Positions 46,321-54,412 of a stretch of 64,000 bases of DNA are shown here, piece after piece. Each line of letters opens with the position of its first letter. The stretch's first letter is position 1. Location of the stretch: contig CAZGVE010000018.1 in assembly GCA_964528845.1 (NCBI GenBank), forward strand, positions 4,111-68,110. Reading direction: 5' to 3'. The translations under genes were made by a program, and so were the position numbers. The notes beneath the pieces are model-generated. The model was given only the letters and a program-made list of their open reading frames with translations. It did no database searches and had not been told where the DNA came from. Origin of the DNA: FEN-1191 sp964528845. GTDB taxonomy: Bacteria; Pseudomonadota; Gammaproteobacteria; Steroidobacterales; Steroidobacteraceae.

Positions 46321-46332
46321 CTTGATGGTACA
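46315..46332. promoter_or_regulatory. PpsR/CrtJ-type operator TGT-N12-ACA
   Basis: TGT (46315-46317), 12 bases, ACA (46330-46332): exact match to the palindromic site bound by PpsR/CrtJ, the oxygen/light repressor of photosynthesis genes. It overlaps the puc -35 hexamer, where a repressor would block polymerase. A second palindrome, TGACA-N8-TGTCA (46302-46319), overlaps it. Confidence 0.55.
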
Positions 46333-46351
46333 CTCGCCGGGGAGGGTCGAC

Positions 46352-46561
46352 ATGCGAGTGGAATACCTGGCCGGTGCCTTACTGTTCGCGATCGGGCTGT
46401 TCTTCATCCCGTTGCGCAGCCCGTCGCGGCAGCGCGCGGCGGCGTCCCCGCAGCGCCCCGGTGTCCTGCCCGCGTGGCTGGACCTGCTGGTCCTGTGGGG
46501 GATGGGGCTGGTATGCCTCTTGTTCGGCGTCGCGCTGCTGCTAGGACGGGTGCGGTTCTGA
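46352..46561 (+). CDS. small membrane protein of unknown function
   Basis: 69 residues, ATG at 46352 with GGAGGG 5 bases upstream. Two hydrophobic helices (~5-20 and ~45-65, WLDLLVLWGMGLVCLLFGVALLL) joined by a basic, Pro-rich loop. No recognised family. It is divergent from pucB and its last 21 bases overlap the convergent pyrK. Location next to the antenna promoter makes a light-related role possible but unsupported. Confidence 0.55.
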   Translation: MRVEYLAGALLFAIGLFFIPLRSPSRQRAAASPQRPGVLPAWLDLLVLWGMGLVCLLFGVALLLGRVRF

Positions 46562-47446
46562 ATCGGGTTCCGGAAACACCGTAGCCGCGTCGAACACCGG
46601 CCCGTCCACGCATACCCGCTTCATCGCCGGTCCCGCGGGCGTCTGCACGGGCACCGCGCACCCGGCGCATCCGCCGACCGCGCAGGCCATGAATTCCTCG
46701 AGTGACACCTGGCAGGGCACGCCGAATTCGCGCGCCAGCTTCGCGGTGGCGCGCAGCATCGCCGTCGGACCGCAGGCGAACAGCTCGGTCTGCGCGAGTT
46801 CCGGGCCGCGCAGCGTGGCGAGCCAGCGCCGCGCCAGTTCGGTGACGAAGCCGTCGAAGCAACCAGGGTAGCCCGCGCGGCTCGCGAGCCGCGACGGTAT
46901 ACCCCACTCATCGAGCAGCGGCATGCAGCCGATGGCTTCGTCCGGAATCCCGGGCACCAGGATCGTCGAGGGGCGCACGCGGAACGGAAATGGCACCTCC
47001 GACCCCATGAGCACCAGCGGCTTCCACGGCACCTCGGTGCCCTGGCGCAGCTGCTCGCTCAGGAACACGAGGGGTGGGATGCCGACCCCGCCGCCGATCG
47101 CGAGCACGCGTGGGCGCGCGGCGTGGGGACTGAAGCCGACCCCGATCGGCCCGAGTACGCTCAAGGAGGAAGGCGGCTGCTGGGTACTCAATGCCCGCGT
47201 TCCCGCGCCGACGACCTTGTACAGCACCTCGATCCAGCCCGCCTGCCGGTCCACCCGCATGATCGACATCGGCCGGCGCATCGGCAGCTCGGCCGCGCAG
47301 CGCAGGTGCACGAAGCTGCCCGGAAGCGCCCGCGCAGCGCAGCGCGGGGCCGCGAGTCGCAGCACGTGCTGGTCGCCGTCGAAATGGCTGTGCGCGAGGA
47401 TCGGAGCGTCCTCGAGCAGGATCGTACCCCTGCTCGCGGAACTCAC
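46541..47446 (-). CDS. pyrK: dihydroorotate dehydrogenase electron transfer subunit (PyrK-like)
   Basis: 301 residues. FAD/NAD(P)-binding oxidoreductase fold with RRPMSIMRVD (FAD site), VLAIGGGVGIPPLVFL (nucleotide site) and a C-terminal [2Fe-2S] cluster motif CAVGGCAGC with a fourth Cys in KRVCVDGPVF; the latter end is diagnostic of PyrK. It would pass electrons from a PyrD1B-type enzyme to NAD. It overlaps pyrB by 4 bases, which supports a pyrimidine role. No partner pyrD is visible in the window. Confidence 0.85.
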   Translation of the reverse strand: MSSASRGTILLEDAPILAHSHFDGDQHVLRLAAPRCAARALPGSFVHLRCAAELPMRRPMSIMRVDRQAGWIEVLYKVVGAGTRALSTQQPPSSLSVLGPIGVGFSPHAARPRVLAIGGGVGIPPLVFLSEQLRQGTEVPWKPLVLMGSEVPFPFRVRPSTILVPGIPDEAIGCMPLLDEWGIPSRLASRAGYPGCFDGFVTELARRWLATLRGPELAQTELFACGPTAMLRATAKLAREFGVPCQVSLEEFMACAVGGCAGCAVPVQTPAGPAMKRVCVDGPVFDAATVFPEPDSEPHPS

Positions 47447-48399
47447 GCTGCAAGCCCGCCGGCGACCGCCTCGAGGACCGCCATGCGCACTGCGACGCCG
47501 TTGCTGACCTGGGCGCGGATCACCGACTGCGGGCCGTCGGCGACCGCCGAATCGATCTCGACGCCCCGGTTCATCGGCTGCGGATGCATCACGATGGCGT
47601 CCGGATGCGCCAGGCGCAGACGCTCGGGCGTGAGGCCAAAGCGGTGGAAATACTCTTCTCCATCGGGCACGGCCAGCGCGGTAAAACGCTCCTTCTGGAT
47701 CCGCAGCATCATCACCACGTCGGCGTCCGCGAGGCCGTCCTCGAGCGTCTCAAAGCGGCGGCAGCCTGCGAACTCCCCGGGCTCCGGCATCAGGGATCCC
47801 GGTCCGACGATGCGCAGCTCCCGGGCGCCGAGCTGGCCGAAGATCTGGCAGGCCGAGCGCGCCACGCGCGAATGCCGTATGTCCCCGACGATCGCGATCA
47901 CCAGCGGCTCGATGCGTCCTTTGCGCTGGCGCACGGTCAGTGCATCGAGCAGCCCCTGGGTCGGGTGGGACAGATGCGCTTCGCCGGCCGACAGCACGCT
48001 GACGTGCGGCGCCACGTGCGCGGCGACGTGGGCGAGCACACCGGGCTCGGCATCGCGGATCACGAACACGTCGAAGTGCAGCGCCTGCAGCGTCGCGATC
48101 GTGTCGAGCATGGTCTCGCCCTTCGCGCGCGAGGACAGCTGGACCTCGAGATTGACGACGTCGGCACCGAGACGGCGACCTGCCAGTTCGAAGGAAACCC
48201 GGGTACGCGTCGACGGTTCCGTGAACAGGTTCGCCACCGTCACTCCCTGCAGCACAGGGGGGACGGATGGCGCACGCTCCCCGACGGCCCGCACGAAATG
48301 GGCGGCACGGGCGAGGAGGCCTTCGATTACAGCCCGCGGCAGCCCTTCCAGGCTGATCAGGTGGCGCAGGGATCCGTCCGAACGCAGTTGCTCAATCAT
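47443..48399 (-). CDS. pyrB: aspartate carbamoyltransferase catalytic subunit
   Basis: 318 residues. Carbamoyl phosphate site FTEPSTRTRVSFE, aspartate-side HPTQGLLDALTV, and MHPQPMNRGVEI near the C-terminus are all present. It commits carbamoyl phosphate and aspartate to pyrimidine synthesis. No pyrI or inactive pyrC partner is adjacent. Overlaps ruvX by 8 bases and pyrK by 4. Confidence 0.95.
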   Translation of the reverse strand: MIEQLRSDGSLRHLISLEGLPRAVIEGLLARAAHFVRAVGERAPSVPPVLQGVTVANLFTEPSTRTRVSFELAGRRLGADVVNLEVQLSSRAKGETMLDTIATLQALHFDVFVIRDAEPGVLAHVAAHVAPHVSVLSAGEAHLSHPTQGLLDALTVRQRKGRIEPLVIAIVGDIRHSRVARSACQIFGQLGARELRIVGPGSLMPEPGEFAGCRRFETLEDGLADADVVMMLRIQKERFTALAVPDGEEYFHRFGLTPERLRLAHPDAIVMHPQPMNRGVEIDSAVADGPQSVIRAQVSNGVAVRMAVLEAVAGGLAA

Positions 48400-48844
48400 C
48401 GGTGGCGCGCGAGTGCCCGAGGTAGCGTTCGAGAATGATAGCCGCTGCGGCGCTGTCGATGTCAGCGGCCTGCACCCTTCGCCGGCGCTGTCCGCTGGCG
48501 CGATGCTCCCGCAGGGTCGCCACGGCCTCGAGCGAGGAGCCGTATTCGTCAGTACGGTGCACAGTCAGGCCGCTGCGCTCGGCCAGCGCCGCCGCGAAGC
48601 GGTCCGCGGCCGCACTCAAGCTGCCGGCGCTGCCATCCTCATTGCGGGGACTTCCGACGACGAGCAATGCCGGCCTGAACTGCTCCAGCACGCGCCGGAT
48701 CGCCTCCCAGTCGATGCCGTGATCGCCGACCATTACGGCGGCGTGCGGTGCCGCGGTGCCGCTGATGCTGTCGCCGGAGGCGATGCCTATGCGCCGCAGA
48801 CCGAAATCAAACGCGAGGACTACGCGGCCGCGCGCCTCAGGCAT
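48392..48844 (-). CDS. ruvX: Holliday junction resolvase-like protein RuvX (YqgF)
   Basis: 150 residues. RNase H-like fold with VLAFDFGLRRIGIASGD (first catalytic Asp), LVVGSPRNEDGS and DEYGSSLEA, then an expected second Asp in ADIDSAAAAIIL. In E. coli this protein takes part in pre-16S rRNA end processing. Part of pyrK-pyrB-ruvX-yqgE with overlapping genes, the order known in pseudomonads. Confidence 0.92.
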   Translation of the reverse strand: MPEARGRVVLAFDFGLRRIGIASGDSISGTAAPHAAVMVGDHGIDWEAIRRVLEQFRPALLVVGSPRNEDGSAGSLSAAADRFAAALAERSGLTVHRTDEYGSSLEAVATLREHRASGQRRRRVQAADIDSAAAAIILERYLGHSRATDD

Positions 48845-49400
48845 GACCGGCGACGAAGCTCACGCGCGAGCTATCGACGCCCAGCAGCTGCCATGCGGCC
48901 TGCCAGCGATCCTCGAATGGCAGCTCAAAGATGATGCGTTCGTCGACGGGCAGGCTGAGCCAGGCGTTATCGAGCATCTCCCGCTCGAGCTGGCCGCCCT
49001 CCCAGTTGGCGTAGCCGAGCGCGACGAAAGCGTCCCGCGGCCCCTCGCCGCGGGCGATCGCGGCCAGCACGTCGCGCGACGTGGTGACCTGCACTGCCTC
49101 CGAGATGCGATGCGTCGAGTCCCAGTCTCCGCCGGGCCGGTGCAGCACGAAACCGCGGTCCGTATGCAGCGGTCCGCCGCGCAGCACCGCCTGCTCGCTG
49201 ACGCGGATGTCCGCCGCCTCGAGCCGCATCTGCGTCATCACATCGCCGAGCTTCATTCCGATCGGCTTGTTGAGCACGATAGCGAGTGCCCCGCGATCGC
49301 TGTGTTCGCAGACCAGCGCGACCGTTTGCGCGAAGTGCGCGTCGGTCAGCGAAGGCATCGCGACCAGCAGATGATTGGCCAATGAGCTGCTATCGACCAT
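48837..49400 (-). CDS. yqgE: YqgE/AlgH family protein
   Basis: 187 residues from the ATG at 49400. LANHLLVAMPSLTDAHFAQTV, LNKPIGMKLGDV, GGPLHTDRGFVLH and GYANWEGGQLE are the family's conserved parts. Function is not established; pairs with ruvX in many Gammaproteobacteria and overlaps it by 8 bases. Confidence 0.93.
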   Translation of the reverse strand: MVDSSSLANHLLVAMPSLTDAHFAQTVALVCEHSDRGALAIVLNKPIGMKLGDVMTQMRLEAADIRVSEQAVLRGGPLHTDRGFVLHRPGGDWDSTHRISEAVQVTTSRDVLAAIARGEGPRDAFVALGYANWEGGQLEREMLDNAWLSLPVDERIIFELPFEDRWQAAWQLLGVDSSRVSFVAGHA

Positions 49401-49432
49401 GTCAGCGAGTATGGGGGCAGCCCTGCGCGCTC

Positions 49433-50377
49433 TCAAGGTCCCGGCGCCGTATCTGACGAGACGGTCACAGCGCCGGACTGCAGCGCGCCGGCGACATATT
49501 CGTACTGATACAGCAGTCGCAGTCGGGCATATTCGCTGGCCAGCTCGGCCGGGAACGGATCGAACGGACTCGAGAGCTTCACTGCCGTGAGCGCTGCCTG
49601 GTCCAGCTCGTCGTGGCCGCTGCTGCGTTGCACACTCACGCGTACCAGCTTGCCGTCGGACCCGATCTCGACCTCGATGACGGGACTGCCAGACAAGCCA
49701 GCGGTGCGCGCTGCCGACGGGAAGTGCAGCGAGCCGAGGCGCTCGACCTTGCGCTTCCAGCGGGCGACGTACGGGGCGAGCGTTGCGGCCTGCGTGTCTG
49801 GTGCGACCCAATGTTGTGCGTCCGGCTTGCCCTTGAGCAGCAGTTCCAGCGCATCCCCGCGGCCGGCGCGCGCTGGCCCGTCGGCATCGGCGGTGATCTG
49901 CGCAATCTCGGTCCCGTTCTGCGGATCGCCGGCCGGCGCCGATTCGAAGTAGCGGATATCGCGGCTGGGTGCGGTCGTAGCCAGTACCCGCTGCGATCCG
50001 GCCGTCTGCGCGCGATCGGCAGAATCGCCCGGCGCGCCGGCCTGCCGCGCGGTGCCGGCGGGGCTCTGGCTGGCAGGGCTGCCAGTACGTTGTGAGGCGT
50101 CGGCATTGCCGCTGCCGTTCTGCGTACGCTGGGCGAGGTACGCAGCATGGGGGTTCGCGGCTGCCTCCGGTACCTCGTCGGTCACCAGCAGCACATCGAG
50201 CTGCGGCGCGTCGGCCCCCCCGACGCGGATGCCGCTCGTGAATGTCAGTCCCAGGATCAGGATCGCGTGCAGCAGCGCTGTCAGGCACAGCATCGCGATC
50301 AGCCGATCGCGCACCGGCGCACGACCCTCGGCGAGCGCACCGGTCGTGCCGCGCTTGGGCTGCGGAAGAGGGGACAC
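49433..50377 (-). CDS. TonB-family energy transducer
   Basis: 314 residues. One membrane helix near the N-terminus (~26-47, LIAMLCLTALLHAILILGL), a long Ala/Gly/Gln-rich periplasmic spacer, and a C-terminal TonB domain with SPVIEVEIGSDGKLVRVSVQRSSG. The Pro-Glu/Pro-Lys repeats of classical TonB are missing. Equivalent to the tonB3 position upstream of gshB in P. aeruginosa, where that gene affects twitching; a similar role is a reasonable inference. Confidence 0.85.
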   Translation of the reverse strand: MSPLPQPKRGTTGALAEGRAPVRDRLIAMLCLTALLHAILILGLTFTSGIRVGGADAPQLDVLLVTDEVPEAAANPHAAYLAQRTQNGSGNADASQRTGSPASQSPAGTARQAGAPGDSADRAQTAGSQRVLATTAPSRDIRYFESAPAGDPQNGTEIAQITADADGPARAGRGDALELLLKGKPDAQHWVAPDTQAATLAPYVARWKRKVERLGSLHFPSAARTAGLSGSPVIEVEIGSDGKLVRVSVQRSSGHDELDQAALTAVKLSSPFDPFPAELASEYARLRLLYQYEYVAGALQSGAVTVSSDTAPGP

Positions 50378-50401
50378 CGGGAAAGTATAGCCCCCGCGCG
50401 C

Positions 50402-51397
50402 CTAGACGGCCGGGGCGCCGGTCGCCGGGGATGGACGGACAGCGAGTGCTCGCGCGATCGCATCGCACAGCAGCCCCCCGACATCGATGCCGAACTGGCG
50501 CTCGAGCTCGCGCACGCCGGTCGGGCTCGTCACGTTGATCTCGGTCACGTAGCCACCGATCACATCCAGCCCGACGAACAGCATGCCGGCCGCCCGCAGC
50601 GCGGGCCCGATCTGCGCCGCGAGCCAGCGGTCACGGTCGGTCAGCGCCCGGCCGACACCGGTGGCGCCGGCCGCCAGGTTGCCGCGGTGATCCTCCGCGC
50701 TCGGGATGCGCGCCAGCGCGTACGGCAGCGGTTCGCCATCCACCAGCAGCACCCGCGAGTCACCGCCCCGGACGATCTCGGGCAGGTATTTCTGCACGAT
50801 CGCGAAGCGGCTGCCATCGCCGGTCAGGGTCTCGAATACCACGCGTGCGTTCTTGTCGCCCGGCCCCACCACGAAGATTGAATGTCCGCCCATGCCATGC
50901 AGGGGCTTGACCACGATCGTGCCGTGCTGTGCGGCAAACGCCGCCATCTCGCGCATGTCGCGCGTCACCAGCGTGGGCGCGCAGCACTGCGGAAACCAGG
51001 CGGTGTAGACCTTCTCGTTCATGTCGCGCAGGCCACGCGCGCGGTTCACCACCAGTGTGCCGGCGAGCTCGGCGCGCTCGAGGATGTAGGTCATATAGAT
51101 GTATTCGGTATCGAAGGGCGGGTCCTTGCGCATCAGGATCACGTCGAACCCGCCGAGCGGGCCGACTGCGCCCTCGCCGAGCTCGAACCAGTGCGATGCG
51201 TCGTCGTGCACGCGCAGCGGCCGACTGCGGCCCTCGGCCACGCCGTCGCGCAACCGCAGGTCCTGCGGCTCCAGATAGTGCAATGACCAGCCGCGGGCTG
51301 CAGCTGCCCGCAGCAGCGCCAGCGTCGTGTCTTTCTCGAACTTGATGCGCTCGATCGGGTCCATGACCACGGCCAGACGCGTCTGCTTGCTCGTCAT
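50402..51397 (-). CDS. gshB: glutathione synthetase
   Basis: 331 residues from the ATG at 51397. Family segments include VVMDPIERIKFEKDTTLALL, RKDPPFDTEYIYMTYILE, VVKPLHGMGGHSIF and the ATP-grasp end YVTEINVTSPTGVRELE. It adds glycine to gamma-glutamylcysteine. Divergent from pilG, the standard neighbour in pseudomonads. Confidence 0.96.
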   Translation of the reverse strand: MTSKQTRLAVVMDPIERIKFEKDTTLALLRAAAARGWSLHYLEPQDLRLRDGVAEGRSRPLRVHDDASHWFELGEGAVGPLGGFDVILMRKDPPFDTEYIYMTYILERAELAGTLVVNRARGLRDMNEKVYTAWFPQCCAPTLVTRDMREMAAFAAQHGTIVVKPLHGMGGHSIFVVGPGDKNARVVFETLTGDGSRFAIVQKYLPEIVRGGDSRVLLVDGEPLPYALARIPSAEDHRGNLAAGATGVGRALTDRDRWLAAQIGPALRAAGMLFVGLDVIGGYVTEINVTSPTGVRELERQFGIDVGGLLCDAIARALAVRPSPATGAPAV

Positions 51398-51474
51398 GCT
51401 CCAGTCCTTGCCAGGGCCGCGATTGGCCGCACCAACCGGATTATGTTCCGCACCACGCCCGTGCGCGTAACCAC

Positions 51475-51510
51475 CCGCCTCCCGAGCTCTCAAAAACGTG
51501 ACGGAGGCGG
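51475..51510. repeat. inverted repeat between gshB and pilG
   Basis: CCGCCTCC (51475-51482) and GGAGGCGG (51503-51510) with a 20-base spacer, in the 207-bp divergent region. Possible operator or leader hairpin; no clear promoter could be read for pilG. Confidence 0.35.
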
Positions 51511-51604
51511 CATAGCGGGGGGGGTGCCGATATGTTAAAACGCGGAGCGAATCGCCGAGGTCATTTCTTGCCTTGGGACTCGGGCCACCCGGAGGGTTCG
51601 GAGC

Positions 51605-52033
51605 ATGGAAACGACAGCGGAGGAGCGCGGCGGACCCCTGGGTGCGTCGGGCGGACCGCAGCTGCAGGGGCTGAAGGTTCTCGTCATCGACGACAGCAAG
51701 ACCATCCGGCGTACCGCGGAGACGCTGCTGGCCAAGGAGGGCTGCGAAGTCTTCACGGCAGTCGATGGTTTCGACGCGCTCACCAAGATCGCGGATCACC
51801 AGCCGGATATCGTGTTCGTGGACATCATGATGCCGCGGCTCGATGGCTACCAGACCTGCGCATTGATCAAGCACAACAAGGTATTCCGCTCCATTCCCGT
51901 GATCATGCTGTCCTCGAAGGACGGTCTGTTCGATCGCGCCCGCGGCCGTATCGTCGGCTCGGAGCACTATTTGACCAAGCCGTTCACGAAGGACGAGCTG
52001 CTCGGCGCGATTGAATCGCACATCGGGAGATGA
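51605..52033 (+). CDS. pilG: twitching response regulator PilG
   Basis: 142 residues, single receiver domain. LKVLVIDDSKTIRRTAETLL, VFVDIMMPRLDGYQTCALIK with the phospho-acceptor Asp, and IVGSEHYLTKPFTKDELLGAI follow P. aeruginosa PilG closely, after an N-terminal extension of ~22 residues. PilG is a phosphorylation target of ChpA and stimulates pilus extension. First gene of pilG-H-I-J-chpA-chpC. Confidence 0.95.
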   Translation: METTAEERGGPLGASGGPQLQGLKVLVIDDSKTIRRTAETLLAKEGCEVFTAVDGFDALTKIADHQPDIVFVDIMMPRLDGYQTCALIKHNKVFRSIPVIMLSSKDGLFDRARGRIVGSEHYLTKPFTKDELLGAIESHIGR

Positions 52034-52037
52034 ATCG

Positions 52038-52403
52038 ATGGCACTGATTCTGATCGTGGATGACTCGCCGACCGAAGTGCACGTGATGCAGAAGGCTCTC
52101 GAGCGGCACGGCTACCGGACCGCGGTCGCCGTAGACGGGGCCGAGGGCATCCGGCTGGCGCGCCAGATGCACCCGGATCTGATCTTCATGGACATCGTGA
52201 TGCCCGGCATCAACGGCTACCAGGCGACCCGCACGCTGGTGAACGATCCGGACACCCAGAGAATACCCATTGTCATGGTCACATCGAAGGGACAGGAGGC
52301 GGATCGCGTCTGGGGCCTCCGGCAGGGTGCGGTCGACTATCTGATCAAGCCGGTATCGCCGGACCAGCTGGTCGAGAAGGCACAGGCGACGCTTGCCGCT
52401 TGA
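52038..52403 (+). CDS. pilH: twitching response regulator PilH
   Basis: 121 residues, a stand-alone receiver: ALILIVDDSPTEVHVMQKAL, phospho-acceptor Asp in LIFMDIVMPGINGYQATR, and YLIKPVSPDQL. Acts as the second output or phosphate sink of the Chp system. It starts 4 bases after the pilG stop. Confidence 0.94.
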   Translation: MALILIVDDSPTEVHVMQKALERHGYRTAVAVDGAEGIRLARQMHPDLIFMDIVMPGINGYQATRTLVNDPDTQRIPIVMVTSKGQEADRVWGLRQGAVDYLIKPVSPDQLVEKAQATLAA

Positions 52404-52404
52404 C

Positions 52405-52968
52405 ATGCAGGAGAGTCTTGCGCTGAAAAGTCTGCGCGATCGGCCGTTCGAGCTCCTGGTCGAGCTCGAGCGGCGCGGTCGCGCGGTCACCGCCACCGCG
52501 GCCGCCGACAGCTCCCAGGCTGGCGATTGGGTCGGTGTGGCCCTGCGCATGGCCGGCGAGCTGTATCTCGTGGCGCGCGAGGAGGCACGTGAAGTGCTTG
52601 GCGTGCCTGCGCCGCTCACGCGTGTGCCCGGGGCCCGCGGCTGGATACTCGGGCTCGCGAACCTGCGCGGCCAGCTGCTGCCCGTCATCGACCTGCGCGC
52701 CTTTCTCGGCAGCGGCGTCACGCCGGCCTCGCGCAATACCCGTGTGGTGGTGGCCAACCATCGCGAGATTCCCGCCGGGCTGCTGGTAGACGAGGTTCTC
52801 GGATTTCGCCGCTTTGCCGACGCCGATTTCACGGCCGATGTACCGCCGACGATCGTGCGCTGCGAGCGCTATGTCGCCGGTTCGTTCCGGCGCGCCGGCG
52901 AGCACTGGCCGGTGCTGGGCCTGCGCGCGCTGCTGGAAGATCCGGCATTCATGGAGGCGAGCGCATGA
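52405..52968 (+). CDS. pilI: CheW-like adaptor PilI
   Basis: 187 residues. CheW fold: LRMAGELYLVAREEAREVLG, VPGARGWILGLANLRGQLLPVIDL and a C-terminal GLRALLEDPAF helix. It couples PilJ to ChpA. I take the ATG at 52405, 1 base after pilH; a TTG at 52393 inside pilH would add four residues. It overlaps pilJ by 4 bases. Confidence 0.92.
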   Translation: MQESLALKSLRDRPFELLVELERRGRAVTATAAADSSQAGDWVGVALRMAGELYLVAREEAREVLGVPAPLTRVPGARGWILGLANLRGQLLPVIDLRAFLGSGVTPASRNTRVVVANHREIPAGLLVDEVLGFRRFADADFTADVPPTIVRCERYVAGSFRRAGEHWPVLGLRALLEDPAFMEASA

Positions 52969-54368
52969 GCGGTAACGGGTCGGGCACCTCGAGCGGCCCA
53001 CAATCCCTGGCCATCGGGGCGGCAGTGCTCATGGTGCTCTCGGCGCTCGGTGCATTCCTGTTGCCGGCGCTCGGATGGCCGGCCTGGATCGCCGCGGTCG
53101 CGGCCTTCGCCGCGCTGATCCCGCTATCGCTGCTGTTTTCGTTCCTGCGCCGTGCGGCCGCCGCCGCGAACCAGGCGCAGCGCGCGGCCGACGCGCAGCG
53201 GCACGAGACCGATCGCAACCAGCAGGCCATCATGCGCCTGCTCGACGAGATGTCGAACCTGGCGCAGGGCGACCTGACGGTGCAGGCGACGGTGACCGAG
53301 GACATCACCGGAGCGATTGCCGATTCGGTCAACTACGCAGTCGAGGCACTGCGCAAGCTCGTGGCGACGATCAGCACCTCGTCCATCCAGCTGGATAGCG
53401 CGGCGCGGCAGACCCAGGCGCTGTCCTCGCATCTGGCGCGCGCGAGCAGCGCCCAGTCCAAGCAGATCGGATCGGCTACCGAGTCGATCAGCGCGATGGC
53501 CGCCTCGATCGAGGAGGTGTCGGGCAACGCCGAGCGCGCCGCTGACGTCGCGCGCCACTCCGTCGACGTGGCGCACAAGGGTGGGGACGCCGTACGGCGC
53601 ACGATCGACGGCATGAACGCGATCCGCGAGACCATCCAGGACACCAGCAAGCGCATCAAGCGGCTCGGCGAGAGTTCACAGGAGATCGGCAACATCGTCG
53701 AGCTGATCAGCGACATCGCCGAGCAGACCAATATCCTCGCGCTCAACGCGTCGATCCAGGCGTCCATGGCGGGCGAAGCCGGCCGCGGCTTCGCCGTCGT
53801 CGCCGACGAGGTGCAGCGCCTGGCCGAGCGGGCCGCCAATGCCACCAAGCAGATCGAGGTGCTGGTGCGCACGATCCAGACCGACACCAACGAGGCGGTC
53901 GTGTCGATGGAGCGCAGCACCACCGATGTGGTCGGGGGCGCGCTGCTGGCGGAGAACGCGGGTGCAGCGCTGCTGGAGATCGACCAGGTATCCAATCAGA
54001 TCGCCAGCCTGGTGCAGAACATCTCGGCCAGTGCCCGCAGTCAGTCGGTGGCGGCACAGAACCTCGCGCGCAACATGCAGGTCCTGCGGGAGATCAGTGC
54101 GCAGTCGGCCGATTCGACCAGCGCCACTTCGCAGGCGATCGTGAAACTCGCGGACCTGTCCGCCGCGCTGCGCAAGTCGATCTCCGGCTTCCGGCTCCCG
54201 GGAGCGACCGAGACCACCGGCATGCATCGAACCGGCACCTCCGGCGCGAATACGGCCATTTCCGGCACCGTGTCCGCGGCCGCCGGTGCGCCCACGGTCG
54301 CCGGCATGGCCAATTCGCCCTCCGCCGGCTTCCCTGGCCCCAAGATCAAGGCGCTCGGCGGCTCGTGA
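52965..54368 (+). CDS. pilJ: methyl-accepting chemotaxis protein PilJ, without periplasmic sensor domain
   Basis: 467 residues against about 680 in P. aeruginosa PilJ. Two membrane helices (~14-35 and ~38-61) are separated by only a few residues, so the periplasmic PilJ-type sensor domain is missing. A HAMP-like region (MSNLAQGDLTVQATVTEDI) and an intact signalling hairpin tip (EQTNILALNASIQASMAGEA, GRGFAVVADEVQRLAERA) follow, then a low-complexity tail. Position, neighbours and signalling domain identify it as the Chp receptor. Confidence 0.88.
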   Translation: MSGNGSGTSSGPQSLAIGAAVLMVLSALGAFLLPALGWPAWIAAVAAFAALIPLSLLFSFLRRAAAAANQAQRAADAQRHETDRNQQAIMRLLDEMSNLAQGDLTVQATVTEDITGAIADSVNYAVEALRKLVATISTSSIQLDSAARQTQALSSHLARASSAQSKQIGSATESISAMAASIEEVSGNAERAADVARHSVDVAHKGGDAVRRTIDGMNAIRETIQDTSKRIKRLGESSQEIGNIVELISDIAEQTNILALNASIQASMAGEAGRGFAVVADEVQRLAERAANATKQIEVLVRTIQTDTNEAVVSMERSTTDVVGGALLAENAGAALLEIDQVSNQIASLVQNISASARSQSVAAQNLARNMQVLREISAQSADSTSATSQAIVKLADLSAALRKSISGFRLPGATETTGMHRTGTSGANTAISGTVSAAAGAPTVAGMANSPSAGFPGPKIKALGGS

Positions 54369-54412
54369 CACGGCGCTGCGGGGCACCGAATGTCAGTCCG
54401 TGAGCAAGCTGC

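Noticed and set aside
51520..51532. FliA-type -10 (GCCGATAT) before pilG
   Set aside because: No matching TAAAGTTT-like -35 at the expected distance.
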